Source: Flavobacterium sp. NRK F7
GTDB lineage: Bacteria > Bacteroidota > Bacteroidia > Flavobacteriales > Flavobacteriaceae
Length of the DNA: 64,000 bases
Assembly: GCF_024054195.1 (NCBI RefSeq)
Contig: NZ_JAMXLB010000001.1
Coordinates: 3,599,085-3,663,084 of the forward strand
Reading direction: 5' to 3'
The notes below the pieces were generated by a model. It worked only from the letters and a program-made list of their open reading frames with translations, searched no databases and was not told where the DNA came from. Position numbers and translations under genes: made by a program. Position 1 is the first letter of the stretch; every line of letters starts with the position of its first letter. Below, piece by piece: positions 36,770 through 45,683 of this stretch.

Positions 36770-37678
36770 CTAAAACTCCTCATTAATTAATTCCATATTA
36801 ACCATTGCGCCACAAATATTCCCTGTAGCAACTGCATTCGCTACTGAACGCATCAAGGAACTATTATCGCCACACGCATATATACCGGAAACAGTTGTTT
36901 TTTGAAATGCATCTACTTTTAAATGCCCCGTTTCAGTTATGTCACACCCTAATTCAACAGGAATAGTACAATGCTGTTGGAAAGGTATTGCAGCATAAAC
37001 GGCTTCAAAATCTTCTCGACTTCCATCGTTAAAAACCAATTGGCTTACATATCCATCCTCATGTATGATTTCTATGATTTTTTTATCTATAATTCTAATG
37101 GTATGGCTCTCTAATTTTTGCAATTGCTCATTAGTAAACAATTGACTTTCTGAAGTAATTAAAGTAATATCTTGGGTTAAATTAGTAACCAAAGAAGCCA
37201 AATGAAATGCTTTTTCGCCTTGTGCTAAAATAGCCGTTTTTTTGTCTCTTATTTCATAACCGTGGCAATACGGACAATGCACTACAGATATTCCCCAACA
37301 ATCTGAAAAACCTTTGATAGCAGGAAATACATCTTTTATACCTGTCGCAAAAATTAGTTTTTTTGCATCAAACACATCTGATTTATCTGTTAAAACACTA
37401 AAATAATTCTCTTTCTTTTCACCTTTTATAGCGATACCTTCATAAAATGAAACTGTATTATAGTGAAGTACTTGTTCCTTGGCTTTTTTAGTAATACTGT
37501 CAGGTTTTTCTCCGTCTAAAGTTATGAAATTATGAGAATGTGGCGTTTGTCGATTACAGGGCAATCCACTATCAATAATTAATACTTTTCGAAGAGAACG
37601 TCCTAAGGCCATAGCTGCTGACAAGCCTGCATAACTACCACCAATTAGTATAACATCATATGTATTGTCATCTTTCAT
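36770..37678 (-). CDS. Thioredoxin-reductase-like NAD(P)/FAD oxidoreductase
   Basis: A 302-residue flavoprotein of the class-II pyridine nucleotide-disulfide family. Seen: IGGSYAGLSAAMALGRS, DSGLPCNRQTPHSHNF, the central CPYCHGYE (CxxC; HCPYCHG type), and the C-terminal YACGDNSSLMRSVA. This HCPYCHGxE subgroup is common near metal-responsive regulators. The divergent Fur-family gene and three operator-like repeats between them suggest metal or peroxide control (inference). Confidence 0.88.
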   Translation of the reverse strand: MKDDNTYDVILIGGSYAGLSAAMALGRSLRKVLIIDSGLPCNRQTPHSHNFITLDGEKPDSITKKAKEQVLHYNTVSFYEGIAIKGEKKENYFSVLTDKSDVFDAKKLIFATGIKDVFPAIKGFSDCWGISVVHCPYCHGYEIRDKKTAILAQGEKAFHLASLVTNLTQDITLITSESQLFTNEQLQKLESHTIRIIDKKIIEIIHEDGYVSQLVFNDGSREDFEAVYAAIPFQQHCTIPVELGCDITETGHLKVDAFQKTTVSGIYACGDNSSLMRSVANAVATGNICGAMVNMELINEEF

Positions 37679-37710
37679 ATTCTTATTTATTAGGATTGTA
37701 AAACATTAAC

Positions 37711-37802
37711 GCAACTTAATTGCATTAATTAACTTTGCAAATGTAAAAATATTTTATAATATTGCAACTTAATCGCATTAATTTAATGCAACTTAATCGC
37801 AT
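37711..37802. promoter_or_regulatory. Three Fur-box-like repeats in a divergent promoter region
   Basis: The 15-mer GCAACTTAAT(T/C)GCAT occurs at 37711-37725, 37764-37778 and 37788-37802. Read with its flanking T as TGCAACTTAATCGCA it is an interrupted palindrome (10 of 15 positions), similar in size and layout to 7-1-7 Fur-family boxes. The last copy ends 5 bp before the ATG of the Fur-family gene, so binding would block its own expression; the first two lie upstream of the minus-strand reductase. Confidence 0.6.
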
Positions 37803-37807
37803 TTGTG

Positions 37808-38194
37808 ATGAAAAGAAGGAATACAGCTAGCCAGGAAGTCGTTTTAAACGTATTAAGTAGTACAAAAAAAGCAATGAGTCATGATGCTATTGAAAAAAAA
37901 ATAGATATTGCTATTGACAGAGCCACGATTTACAGAATTTTAAATCGCTTTTGTGACGATGGGATTGTGCATAAGATAGTAGCAGATGATGGAAAACAAT
38001 ATTTTGCAGTTTGTATGAAATGTGATGAAAATAAGTTACCAAACAATCATTTTCATTTTAGATGTACTCATTGCGATACAATTGAATGTTTACCTTCTGT
38101 TGTGAATTTCTCCCTTCCAGAAAATTATCAAGTAGAAAAAGTGAATTGTGTTTTAGTTGGAACTTGTAAAGAATGTTTGAATGAGATGGAATAG
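37808..38194 (+). CDS. Fur-family transcriptional regulator
   Basis: A 128-residue metal-responsive regulator. The ATG at 37808 is preferred over the GTG one codon earlier. Seen: a winged-helix with AIDRATIYRILNRFCDDGIVH, HFHFRCTHCDTIECL (metal site and CxxC), and a C-terminal CKEC zinc pair. Which member (Fur, Zur or PerR-like) cannot be decided; the box sequence in its own promoter is TGCAACTTAATCGCA. A terminator follows. Confidence 0.88.
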   Translation: MKRRNTASQEVVLNVLSSTKKAMSHDAIEKKIDIAIDRATIYRILNRFCDDGIVHKIVADDGKQYFAVCMKCDENKLPNNHFHFRCTHCDTIECLPSVVNFSLPENYQVEKVNCVLVGTCKECLNEME

Positions 38195-38253
38195 TAAAAA
38201 AAGTTGCTACTACTCTTTTATTGAATTTTTAATGTAAAGTTGATTATAAAACA

Positions 38254-38283
38254 AAAAACCCTTACAAAATTGTAAGGGTTTTT
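38254..38283. terminator. Bidirectional terminator between fur-like gene and tRNA-Ser
   Basis: A 14-bp stem (AAAAACCCTTACAA / TTGTAAGGGTTTTT) with a 2-nt loop; T-rich on both strands. It serves the Fur-family gene and the minus-strand tRNA-Ser. Confidence 0.8.
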
Positions 38284-38301
38284 AATTAGAGCCGTGCTCA
38301 G

Positions 38302-38386
38302 CGGAGAAAGAGGGATTCGAACCCCCGGACCTGTTACAGTCAACAGTTTTCAAGACTGCCGCATTCGACCACTCTGCCATTTCTCC
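38302..38386 (-). tRNA. tRNA-Ser(TGA)
   Basis: On the minus strand GGAGAAATGGCAGAGTGG opens the tRNA, the anticodon loop reads CTTGAAAAC (anticodon TGA), an extended variable arm follows, then GGTTCGAATCC and TTTCTCC with discriminator G at 38302. The acceptor stem is complementary. CCA is not encoded. Confidence 0.95.
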
Positions 38387-38561
38387 AATAAGTCGCTATC
38401 ATTTCCTGATTGCGAGTGCAAATATAGAAACCTTTTTCGAGTTTCAAAAAGAAAATTTAAAAAAAATACACTTTTTTTTGAATAAAATTACAACTAATTC
38501 ATTATCAACTGTTTTTAAAGTTTCACACTTTTAAAGCAACAATTCAAAAAAGCATATAAAT

Positions 38562-38587
38562 AAAAAATCCTACATTTCTGTAGGATT
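38562..38587 (-). terminator. Terminator after tRNA-Val
   Basis: A 9-bp stem (AATCCTACA / TGTAGGATT) with a 4-nt loop, followed on the minus strand by a T run. It lies 10 bp beyond the tRNA-Val 3' end. Confidence 0.75.
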
Positions 38588-38596
38588 ACATTTCTG

Positions 38597-38671
38597 TGGG
38601 CGATGAGGGGTTCGAACCCCCGACCCCCTCGGTGTAAACGAGGTGCTCTGAACCAGCTGAGCTAATCGCCC
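38597..38671 (-). tRNA. tRNA-Val(TAC)
   Basis: On the minus strand GGGCGATTAGCTCAGCTGG opens a 75-nt tRNA; the anticodon loop CGTTTACACC gives anticodon TAC, and GGTTCGAACCC precedes ATCGCCC with discriminator A at 38597. CCA is not encoded. Confidence 0.95.
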
Positions 38672-38800
38672 CAATAAATCGCAATCATTATTCTTTTATT
38701 AACTCACAGACCTTTATTTATTAAAGGTGTTCGTTGAACTTGTTTGCGGGTGCAAATATAAGACAGTTTTTATTATTTGCAAATCTTTTTTATTATTTTT

Positions 38801-40015
38801 TTATACTATTTCTGCAACAACAAATGTACTGCCTCCAACATAGATAAAATCTTCTAAAGTCGCTTCATTCTTAGCTTTTTCAAAAGCAACTGAAACTGAA
38901 CCACATACCTCTCCATTCAATCCAAAAGCTTGGGCTTTCTCCTTTAAAACGAAAGCATCCAATCCTCTATCTAAATTGGGTTTACAAAAAAAATATTTTG
39001 CTCTTTTAGGAAACAATGGCAATATGGAATCTAAATCTTTATCATTTACAACTCCTAAAACAACATATAAGTTTTTATACGTTTCTTTTTTAATTTGATT
39101 CATTACTATTGACAAACCGTGACTATTGTGTGCCGTATCACAAACTATTTTTGGTTGTAATCCTAAAACTTGCCACCTACCCAACAATCCTGTATTCTGA
39201 ACTACATTTAAAAACCCATCACGAATATGTTGCTCACTTATTTCAAAATGCTCTTTTACTACTTTTAAAGCCTCCAAAACCCCTTTTTTATTCGCTTTTT
39301 GGTATTCCCCTAACAAAGCACTAGGTAGTTCTTCCCATTCTTCATCTTGTGCAAAATAAATAGGCGCGGTTTCTAGTTTTGCTTTCTGCAAAAAGACTTT
39401 TTTTGTTTGTGGCAAGTATTCACTCACAACTATTGGTATATTCTTTTTTATAATTCCTGCTTTTTCAGTGGCAATTGCTTCTAAAGTATTTCCTAAAAAT
39501 TGGGTATGATCCAAACCGATGTTGGTAATTACAGAAACCAAAGGCGTAATTACATTGGTAGAATCGAGACGACCACCCATTCCAACTTCTATCACAGCGA
39601 CATCTACTTTTTCTTTTGCAAAATAATCAAAAGCTAAACCAACGGTCATTTCAAAAAAACTGAGTTGGTGTGCTTCAAAAAAAGCTTTATTTTCCGCTAC
39701 AAACTCGACAACAAACTCCTTTTTTATCTTCTTCCCGTTGATTCGAATGCGTTCCCTATAGTCTTTTAAATGAGGTGAGGTATACAAACCCACTTTGTAT
39801 CCGGCTTCTTGTAACACTGAGGCCAACAATGAAGACGTAGAACCTTTTCCATTGGTTCCAGCTACATGTATGGATTGAAATTGGGTTTCTGGATTTCCTA
39901 GATGATGCACTAATAAAAGCGTATTGGACAAATCCTTTTTATAGGCTGAAGCACCTTGTTGTTGAAACATCGGCAACTGTTTAAAAAGCCATTCGGTTGT
40001 TTCTTGATATGTCAT
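38801..40015 (-). CDS. folC: Folylpolyglutamate synthase / dihydrofolate synthase FolC
   Basis: A 404-residue Mur-ligase-fold enzyme that adds glutamate to folates. Seen: VAGTNGKGSTSSLLASVL (P-loop at about 51-68), GLYTSPHLKDYRERIRING, FFEMTVGLAFDYFA, VIEVGMGGRLDSTNV and VCDTAHNSHGL. Length is normal. It starts 129 bp from the TonB-like gene in the same direction. The C-terminal half (YVGGSTFVVAEIV) is intact. Confidence 0.93.
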   Translation of the reverse strand: MTYQETTEWLFKQLPMFQQQGASAYKKDLSNTLLLVHHLGNPETQFQSIHVAGTNGKGSTSSLLASVLQEAGYKVGLYTSPHLKDYRERIRINGKKIKKEFVVEFVAENKAFFEAHQLSFFEMTVGLAFDYFAKEKVDVAVIEVGMGGRLDSTNVITPLVSVITNIGLDHTQFLGNTLEAIATEKAGIIKKNIPIVVSEYLPQTKKVFLQKAKLETAPIYFAQDEEWEELPSALLGEYQKANKKGVLEALKVVKEHFEISEQHIRDGFLNVVQNTGLLGRWQVLGLQPKIVCDTAHNSHGLSIVMNQIKKETYKNLYVVLGVVNDKDLDSILPLFPKRAKYFFCKPNLDRGLDAFVLKEKAQAFGLNGEVCGSVSVAFEKAKNEATLEDFIYVGGSTFVVAEIV

Positions 40016-40144
40016 TTTGAAATTCTGAAGCGAATGATTCGGTGTTTTTGGTTTCCATTTTCCCGCTATACCTTACAATCTAGGTAAACCTAGGATTTTC
40101 ATTTCTATCGGGGCTATTAAAATACAATTTGGGTTTCTTTGGGA

Positions 40145-40954
40145 TTATTGTCCTAAAGTAAAGTTCACTACCACAAAACCAATTTGTGTTTCTGGAGCAT
40201 TGGCATCGGCTTGCCATTTAAAACTTTTAGCAGTTTCTAATGCAGGATTTACCAAACAAGGATTAGTATTTGTAGTTCCCTGACTTCTTTCTGCTTTTAT
40301 AACATTTCCGCTTCTATTTACCCAGATTTTCACCACTACTTTCCCTTCTTCGTTACAGTCTTGTTGTCTTTTACTGTTTCCAGATAATTTTCTTCCAGCT
40401 AAACCCCAACCTGTTCCATTTCCTGAACCTGTTCCGTTACCTGAACCATTACCATAAAAGCTGTTGGCATAAATACTACCATTTGGATCTCCTTTATCAC
40501 CAGGCAAACCATCATCACCATGACCTCCTTGGGCAGTTCCTTCCGATTTTGGACCATTTAAAATACTACTTAAAGCATTATTGGTTTGTTGAGAAGGCTT
40601 TGGCGTTTCAACTTTAGGTTTTGGAGTCTCTTTAGGTGTTTCTTTAGGCGGTTTTGGCGTTTCCTTTTTAGGTGTTACTACCACAGGTGCCTCTTCATCT
40701 TGTGTTAAGATTTCTTCTTCCACCGCTTTTACTGGTTCACTAACGGTAGGTTGTGGAGCGGATTGTATGGGTTCTGTGGGTTGAATTTCTCCTTGACCTA
40801 CATCGCTAGTTCCAAAATTAATAGCTATACCATTTTCGGGTGGTGGATCCATATAGGTTAACCCTAGAAAAATACATAAGAAAAGTAGTATTGCAAAAAT
40901 CACACTGGTAATTGCAAACGATTTTTTTTCTTCTGGTGTTTCAAGAAATTTCAT
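40145..40954 (-). CDS. TonB-like energy transducer
   Basis: A 269-residue protein with one N-terminal membrane helix (about 13-35), a long Pro/Lys/Glu-rich periplasmic spacer (repeats of KETPKP), a Gly/Asn-rich stretch, and a C-terminal TonB-like domain (GKVVVKIWVNRSGNVIKAE ... ALETAKSFKW). It would couple the ExbB/ExbD proton motor encoded upstream to TonB-dependent receptors such as the SusC at 26874. It is separated from exbD by about 160 bp. Confidence 0.85.
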   Translation of the reverse strand: MKFLETPEEKKSFAITSVIFAILLFLCIFLGLTYMDPPPENGIAINFGTSDVGQGEIQPTEPIQSAPQPTVSEPVKAVEEEILTQDEEAPVVVTPKKETPKPPKETPKETPKPKVETPKPSQQTNNALSSILNGPKSEGTAQGGHGDDGLPGDKGDPNGSIYANSFYGNGSGNGTGSGNGTGWGLAGRKLSGNSKRQQDCNEEGKVVVKIWVNRSGNVIKAERSQGTTNTNPCLVNPALETAKSFKWQADANAPETQIGFVVVNFTLGQ

Positions 40955-41112
40955 TTCTCAGCATTTATGTTTTATACGACACTACTTGTATTACTTCTCA
41001 TTTTCCTAGCCCTGATAGCAGTGGAAATCCTTTTATTTTTTTCTTCAACCAATCAATTAAAGTAGAAAAAAATAAAAGATTGCAACGAATAGCAGGAAAC
41101 AGCTCCAAAAAA

Positions 41113-41508
41113 TTATTTTGGATTAACTGCGACTACCATTTTTATCCCATTCCTGTAAGCAATATCCATTACGTATACTACTTTTTCATGAGGAACTGAT
41201 TTTTCGGCACGCAACACTATGGCTTTGTTCTCATTATTTTCTAGGATTGCCAATAATTGATTTTCCAATTGTGTTTCTTCTACCTTATCTTTATCAATAA
41301 AAAAACTTAAATCTTTATCGATACTAACCGAAATATTTTTGTTACTATCGGTTTTTCCTTTTCCTTTTGGCAAAACCAAATCTAAGGCATTTGTAGTAAC
41401 CATAGTAGAAGTTAGCATAAAAAAGATCAACAACAAAAACACGATGTCAGTCATAGACGACATGTTGAATTCCGTTGAAACTTTATTTTTATTTTTACCA
41501 ATCTTCAT
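41113..41508 (-). CDS. exbD: ExbD/TolR-family biopolymer transporter
   Basis: A 131-residue inner-membrane protein with a single N-terminal helix: FNMSSMTDIVFLLLIFFMLTSTMV, where the Asp in MTDIVFLLL is the conserved proton-path residue, then a periplasmic domain ending VMDIAYRNGIKMVVAVNP. It starts on the last base of the ExbB gene. Together with ExbB and the TonB-like protein it forms a motor set. Confidence 0.92.
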   Translation of the reverse strand: MKIGKNKNKVSTEFNMSSMTDIVFLLLIFFMLTSTMVTTNALDLVLPKGKGKTDSNKNISVSIDKDLSFFIDKDKVEETQLENQLLAILENNENKAIVLRAEKSVPHEKVVYVMDIAYRNGIKMVVAVNPK

Positions 41509-42212
41509 TATACAGGCTCATTTAATAAATCCAAGAAATCTACCGCGTTAGCTTCCATTTGATTCACCACTTTATTGGTTTTTACTACCAAATGGTTGTA
41601 ACCAATATATGCAATAATACCGACAATTAACCCTACTACGGTAGTAGTCATTGCGGTGTAGATACCTTCTGCCAAAGAACCCACTTCAATTTGTCCGCCA
41701 CCGCTTGCCATTTTATGAAAAGCAAGAATCATACCAACAACAGTTCCTAGGAAACCAATCATTGGGCCGGCACCAGAAATCGTAGCCAGCATACTGGTGT
41801 TTTTCTCCAATTTATACAATTCTAAATTACCCGCATTCTCAATTGCAGTGTTGATATCTTCAAGTGGTTTCCCAATACGAGAAATTCCTTTTTCGATTAA
41901 TCGAGCTACTGGAGAATTGGTTTGTGCGCAAAGCATTTTTGCTGCATCGATTTTTCCAGTAGTGATATTCATTTTAATATTATTCATAAAACTAGCATCT
42001 ATTTTACTAGCTTTATTAATTGCCATTAGTCTTTCAAAATAAAGAAACAAAGCAAAGAACAATAAAATAAACAACACTAAAATGATAACTTGACCACCTA
42101 TACCGCCACTGGTTAATAATTCCCAGATGGAAAGTGTTTTTTCAACAGGTTGATCCTCTAATAAAGCTTCATTAGCCACCGCTAAACTATCTACTTGAAG
42201 AAATATACTCAT
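41508..42212 (-). CDS. exbB: MotA/TolQ/ExbB proton channel family protein
   Basis: A 234-residue protein with three membrane helices: one near residues 35-65, and two in the conserved pair region ISGAGPMIGFLGTVVGMILAFHKMA and IYTAMTTTVVGLIVGIIAYIGYNHLV. It forms the channel part of an ExbB/ExbD/TonB motor. It overlaps the exbD start by one base. Confidence 0.92.
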   Translation of the reverse strand: MSIFLQVDSLAVANEALLEDQPVEKTLSIWELLTSGGIGGQVIILVLFILLFFALFLYFERLMAINKASKIDASFMNNIKMNITTGKIDAAKMLCAQTNSPVARLIEKGISRIGKPLEDINTAIENAGNLELYKLEKNTSMLATISGAGPMIGFLGTVVGMILAFHKMASGGGQIEVGSLAEGIYTAMTTTVVGLIVGIIAYIGYNHLVVKTNKVVNQMEANAVDFLDLLNEPV

Positions 42213-42261
42213 ACAAATTATTTTATAAACTAATAACGTTAAACTACTTGAAAAATTATAT

Positions 42262-43620
42262 TTAGTGTACTACGTTTAAAAGAAAGTCTCTAATAAAAAC
42301 AAATCCGATAGCACCTGCTAAGAAACCAACTAATGCCAACCAACCTATTTTCTTTAAGTACCAAACAAAATCGATTTTTTCCATTCCCATAGCTACCACA
42401 CCAGCCGCAGAACCAATAATCAACATACTTCCTCCAGTACCTGCTGCATAAGCAATAAAATGCCAAGCGGGTTCATCTGTACCAATTTGAAACATTCCAA
42501 TACTCGCCGCTACTAAAGGCACGTTATCTATAACTGCTGAACCAGCTCCTAACAATAAAACTACTAAATCAGAAATTTTTGTAGAAGCATGTTCCGTACC
42601 TAAATAAGGCACATTATTTTCTAATATTCCTGCAAAATCAAACAACATTCCTAACGATTCCAAAGCAGCAACCGACATTAAAATACCTAAGAAAAACAAG
42701 ATACTTGGCATTTCAATTTTAGAAAGTGATTTATGAACTGGACTATGATGTGACCCTGAATCCTCTCCTGCATCACTAACGGTAAATTTTCTATTACTCA
42801 AAAATTCTGCTACTGCAGCTACAACTGCCAGAGACAACATCATTCCTACATAAGGAGGTAAATGTGTGATAGTTTTAAATACGGGTACAAACAGAATAGA
42901 ACCTAACCCTAAATAAAACATGATACTACTATATTTAGGTGATGCTACTCCATCTTCTGCTTCGGGTTCGATATAGCCTTTAAAAATTTTCATACGAGCA
43001 GCTATAAATGTTGGTACCGCAAAACATAAAATAGAAGGAATTAATACATGCTCAATTAATTGAGATGCAGAAACTTTATTTGCAATCCATAACATGGTTG
43101 TGGTAACATCTCCAATTGGCGACCAAGCACCACCCGCATTTGCAGCAATAACAATTAATCCAGCAAACCATAATCGAGTTTCTTTCTCTTTGATAATTTT
43201 TTGAAGAATGGTGATTAGAACTATTGTTGCAGTTAAATTATCTATAATAGCAGATAAAACAAAAGCTAAGATGGTAAACAACCACAATAGTTTCGATTTA
43301 CTTTTTGTTTTTATAAACGATTTAATCGTTGAAAACCCATCAAAGTAATCGATAATCTCAACAATGGTCATGGCTCCCATTAAGAAAACCAAAATTTCAG
43401 CAGTTTTTCCAAGATGATGTAACAATACACCTTCCAAGTGATGTGGTTCTTTTCCTATACCAGGAACGACATCAAACACCTGCAAATGATTCACTGCAAT
43501 TAATGCCCACAAAATAGCCATCATCGCTAATGCAGGAATTAATTTATCGATTTTTAAAGAATGTTCCATAGCTATCGCTAAATAACCAAGAACAAATATT
43601 ACTATTAGTAAAATTTCCAT
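42262..43620 (-). CDS. nhaD: Sodium:proton antiporter NhaD
   Basis: A 452-residue inner-membrane antiporter with about 12 helices. Seen: FVLSAIIDNLTATIVLITILQ, NAGGAWSPIGDVTTTMLWI, GAGSAVIDNVPLVAASIGM and GTGGSMLIIGSAAGVVAMG, the conserved Asp/Asn/Thr clusters of the NhaD/IT superfamily. It extrudes Na+ (or Li+) in exchange for protons. It stands alone between the ExbB and glutamate dehydrogenase genes. Confidence 0.92.
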   Translation of the reverse strand: MEILLIVIFVLGYLAIAMEHSLKIDKLIPALAMMAILWALIAVNHLQVFDVVPGIGKEPHHLEGVLLHHLGKTAEILVFLMGAMTIVEIIDYFDGFSTIKSFIKTKSKSKLLWLFTILAFVLSAIIDNLTATIVLITILQKIIKEKETRLWFAGLIVIAANAGGAWSPIGDVTTTMLWIANKVSASQLIEHVLIPSILCFAVPTFIAARMKIFKGYIEPEAEDGVASPKYSSIMFYLGLGSILFVPVFKTITHLPPYVGMMLSLAVVAAVAEFLSNRKFTVSDAGEDSGSHHSPVHKSLSKIEMPSILFFLGILMSVAALESLGMLFDFAGILENNVPYLGTEHASTKISDLVVLLLGAGSAVIDNVPLVAASIGMFQIGTDEPAWHFIAYAAGTGGSMLIIGSAAGVVAMGMEKIDFVWYLKKIGWLALVGFLAGAIGFVFIRDFLLNVVH

Positions 43621-43649
43621 TTTTTATTAAGTTAAATTCGGGTTTGGTT

Positions 43650-44876
43650 TTAGATAAGTTGCTTTAGGGCAATTTCAAAAGCACGAGCGCTTATATTTTT
43701 CTTATCTGGATTAAGATTATATACTTTTTGTAAAGCATTTTTAATTACAGTTGAAGTATCTGAAAAAATAGCATCATCAGTCATTTGTACTTTTTTCTCC
43801 ATGAAATAAGCAAAGACTCTAGCCATTCCACAATTTGCAATAAAATCTGGAATCAAACTTACTTTAGAATCTGTTTCTTCCATAATTGCTCCAAAGAAAA
43901 TTTCTTTATCTGCAAAAGGGACATTGGCTCCACTTGATATCACTTCTAATCCAGAGGCAATCATTCGATCCACTTGAGATTTAGTTACCAATCTTGAAGC
44001 CGCGCATGGAGCAAAAATTTGGGCTTCAATAGACCATATTTTTTCATTTATTTCCTCAAAAGGAATCATATTTTGCGCTACTAATTTATTCCCATCTTTG
44101 TTTAAGAAAAGTGCTTTTATTTCTTCAAATGTAAAACCATTTTCGTTTATTAACCCACCATCTCTATCAATAATACCCACTACTTTTGCACCCATGTCGG
44201 CCAAATAAAAAGCAGCAGCAGAACCTACATTACCAAATCCCTGAACAATAGCCTTCTTACCTTTCACATCACCACCAAAAATAGAATAATAATGCCTTAC
44301 TGCTTCCGCTACACCATAACCCGTAATCATATCGGCAACTGTATACTTACGATTTACATTAGGAGAAAAACTCGGGTTTTCGATTACTTTTATAACACCT
44401 TGGCGTAATTGTCCAATTCTATTGATTTTATCAGCTTCTGTTGGCTTAAAATGACCATTAAAAACGCCTTCTTGAGGGTGCCATACTCCACAGTCTTCTG
44501 TCATTGGAATTACTTCATGAATTTCATCTACATTTAAATCTCCTCCTGTTCCGTAATAATTTTTTAATAAAGGAGAAACTGCTTTATACCATCTTTCTAA
44601 AACTCCTTTTTTACGAGGATCATTTGGATCAAAATTAATTCCAGATTTAGCACCTCCAATTGCTGGTCCCGATACTGAAAATTTCACCTCCATTGTCTTT
44701 GCTAATGAAAGCACTTCATTCATATCTAACCCTTTTCTCATACGAGTTCCACCACCTGCAGCACCACCTCTTAATGAGTTAATAACTGTCCATCCTTCTG
44801 CTTCAGTTTCTGGATCTTTCCAATTGAATACTATTTCTGGTTCTTTATTTTCAAATTTTTTAAGTAATTCTTTCAT
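43650..44876 (-). CDS. Glu/Leu/Phe/Val dehydrogenase
   Basis: About 408 residues, cytoplasmic. I prefer the Met at 44876 (MKELLKKFENKEPEIVF) over the one eight codons upstream. Seen: SLRGGAAGGGTRMRKGL, GPAIGGAKSGINFDP (substrate Lys region), GYGVAEAVRHY and the NAD-binding VQGFGNVGSAAAFYLADMGAKV. This is an amino-acid dehydrogenase, most likely glutamate dehydrogenase. It is divergent from the TetR gene. Confidence 0.88.
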   Translation of the reverse strand: MKELLKKFENKEPEIVFNWKDPETEAEGWTVINSLRGGAAGGGTRMRKGLDMNEVLSLAKTMEVKFSVSGPAIGGAKSGINFDPNDPRKKGVLERWYKAVSPLLKNYYGTGGDLNVDEIHEVIPMTEDCGVWHPQEGVFNGHFKPTEADKINRIGQLRQGVIKVIENPSFSPNVNRKYTVADMITGYGVAEAVRHYYSIFGGDVKGKKAIVQGFGNVGSAAAFYLADMGAKVVGIIDRDGGLINENGFTFEEIKALFLNKDGNKLVAQNMIPFEEINEKIWSIEAQIFAPCAASRLVTKSQVDRMIASGLEVISSGANVPFADKEIFFGAIMEETDSKVSLIPDFIANCGMARVFAYFMEKKVQMTDDAIFSDTSTVIKNALQKVYNLNPDKKNISARAFEIALKQLI

Positions 44877-45026
44877 TATGATATTAAAATTGGTAGACAA
44901 ATTTAAGTTTTTACTTTTTTTTAAAAGGTATTTTTAAAGTAATATTTTCAAAGAGCTTATTATTTAACAATTTATTCACATTATTTTACTCCTTTTAAAA
45001 ATTTACAACAATTTATTTTTATTTTT

Positions 45027-45044
45027 AGATACCAATTGGTATCT
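45027..45044. promoter_or_regulatory. 18-bp palindromic operator of the TetR gene
   Basis: AGATACCAATTGGTATCT is a perfect palindrome ending 6 bp before the ATG of the TetR gene. It overlaps TATCTTTG (45040-45047), a match to the -7 consensus TAnnTTTG. A related copy lies before the next gene (45662-45677). The short distance from the -7 element to the ATG suggests a leaderless or almost leaderless transcript. Confidence 0.75.
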
Positions 45045-45050
45045 TTGAAT

Positions 45051-45644
45051 ATGAGGAAGCCAGAACAAACGAAAGAAAAAATTTTAAGAGAATCTTCTAT
45101 ACTCTTTAACACCAAAGGTTATAAATCTACTTCTATTAGTGATATAACCAATGCAACTGGTTACACAAAAGGAGCGATTTACAGGCATTTTGAAAACAAA
45201 GACAATTTAGAAATACAAGCGTACGAAAAGATGGTTCGTTTCATCTTTACCAATTTGAAAACTAAAATTAGGGAAGCAAAAAATACGAAAGACAAACTTT
45301 TCATTTTTTTAAATCATTTTGAAAACTATATTATTAATGAAAACTTTGCAGGTGGCTGTCCATTATTAAATGTTTCCATTGAAGTAGACGACACCAATTG
45401 CGACTTGAAATACAAAGCTCAAAATACACTTACCGTTTTTAAAGAAACCATTAAGACTATTATAACTAATGGAAAAACACACCAACAAGTGCAATTAAAC
45501 ACTAATGAAGAATTAGTAGCCTCAGTTATTATAGCTTCATTAGAAGGAGGGATAATGATGAGCAAACTAACACAATCCGAAAAAGACATTAAAAATGTAG
45601 TAATCCATCTCAAAACGTGGATTGAAAAAGATATTTTATTATAA
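45051..45644 (+). CDS. TetR-family transcriptional regulator
   Basis: A 197-residue regulator. Start at 45051 (MRKPEQTKEKILRESSILFN) because the N-terminal helix of the HTH begins there and the upstream five codons lie in the palindrome. Seen: ILFNTKGYKSTSISDITNATGYTKGAIYRHFENKDNLE, the TetR DNA-binding motif (residues about 14-52). The C-terminal ligand domain contains GGCPLLNVSIEVDD, as in TetR_C_6-like regulators. It precedes an alpha/beta hydrolase by 39 bp and both have the same palindromic site. Confidence 0.9.
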   Translation: MRKPEQTKEKILRESSILFNTKGYKSTSISDITNATGYTKGAIYRHFENKDNLEIQAYEKMVRFIFTNLKTKIREAKNTKDKLFIFLNHFENYIINENFAGGCPLLNVSIEVDDTNCDLKYKAQNTLTVFKETIKTIITNGKTHQQVQLNTNEELVASVIIASLEGGIMMSKLTQSEKDIKNVVIHLKTWIEKDILL

Positions 45645-45661
45645 AAAAATTTAAAATAAAA

Positions 45662-45677
45662 AATACCGATTGGTATC
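45662..45677. promoter_or_regulatory. Second TetR-type operator
   Basis: AATACCGATTGGTATC matches 14 of 16 positions of the palindrome core at 45028-45043. It lies 6 bp before the ATG of the alpha/beta hydrolase and 17 bp after the TetR stop, so the hydrolase is probably a directly controlled target. Confidence 0.7.
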
Positions 45678-45683
45678 TTAATT

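Noticed and set aside
38294..38485. A 63-residue frame on the + strand
   Set aside because: It lies across the tRNA-Ser gene and is an antisense artefact.
40080..40105. Terminator after the TonB-like gene
   Set aside because: The short CTAGGT/ACCTAG palindrome has no T run on the minus strand and imperfect arms.
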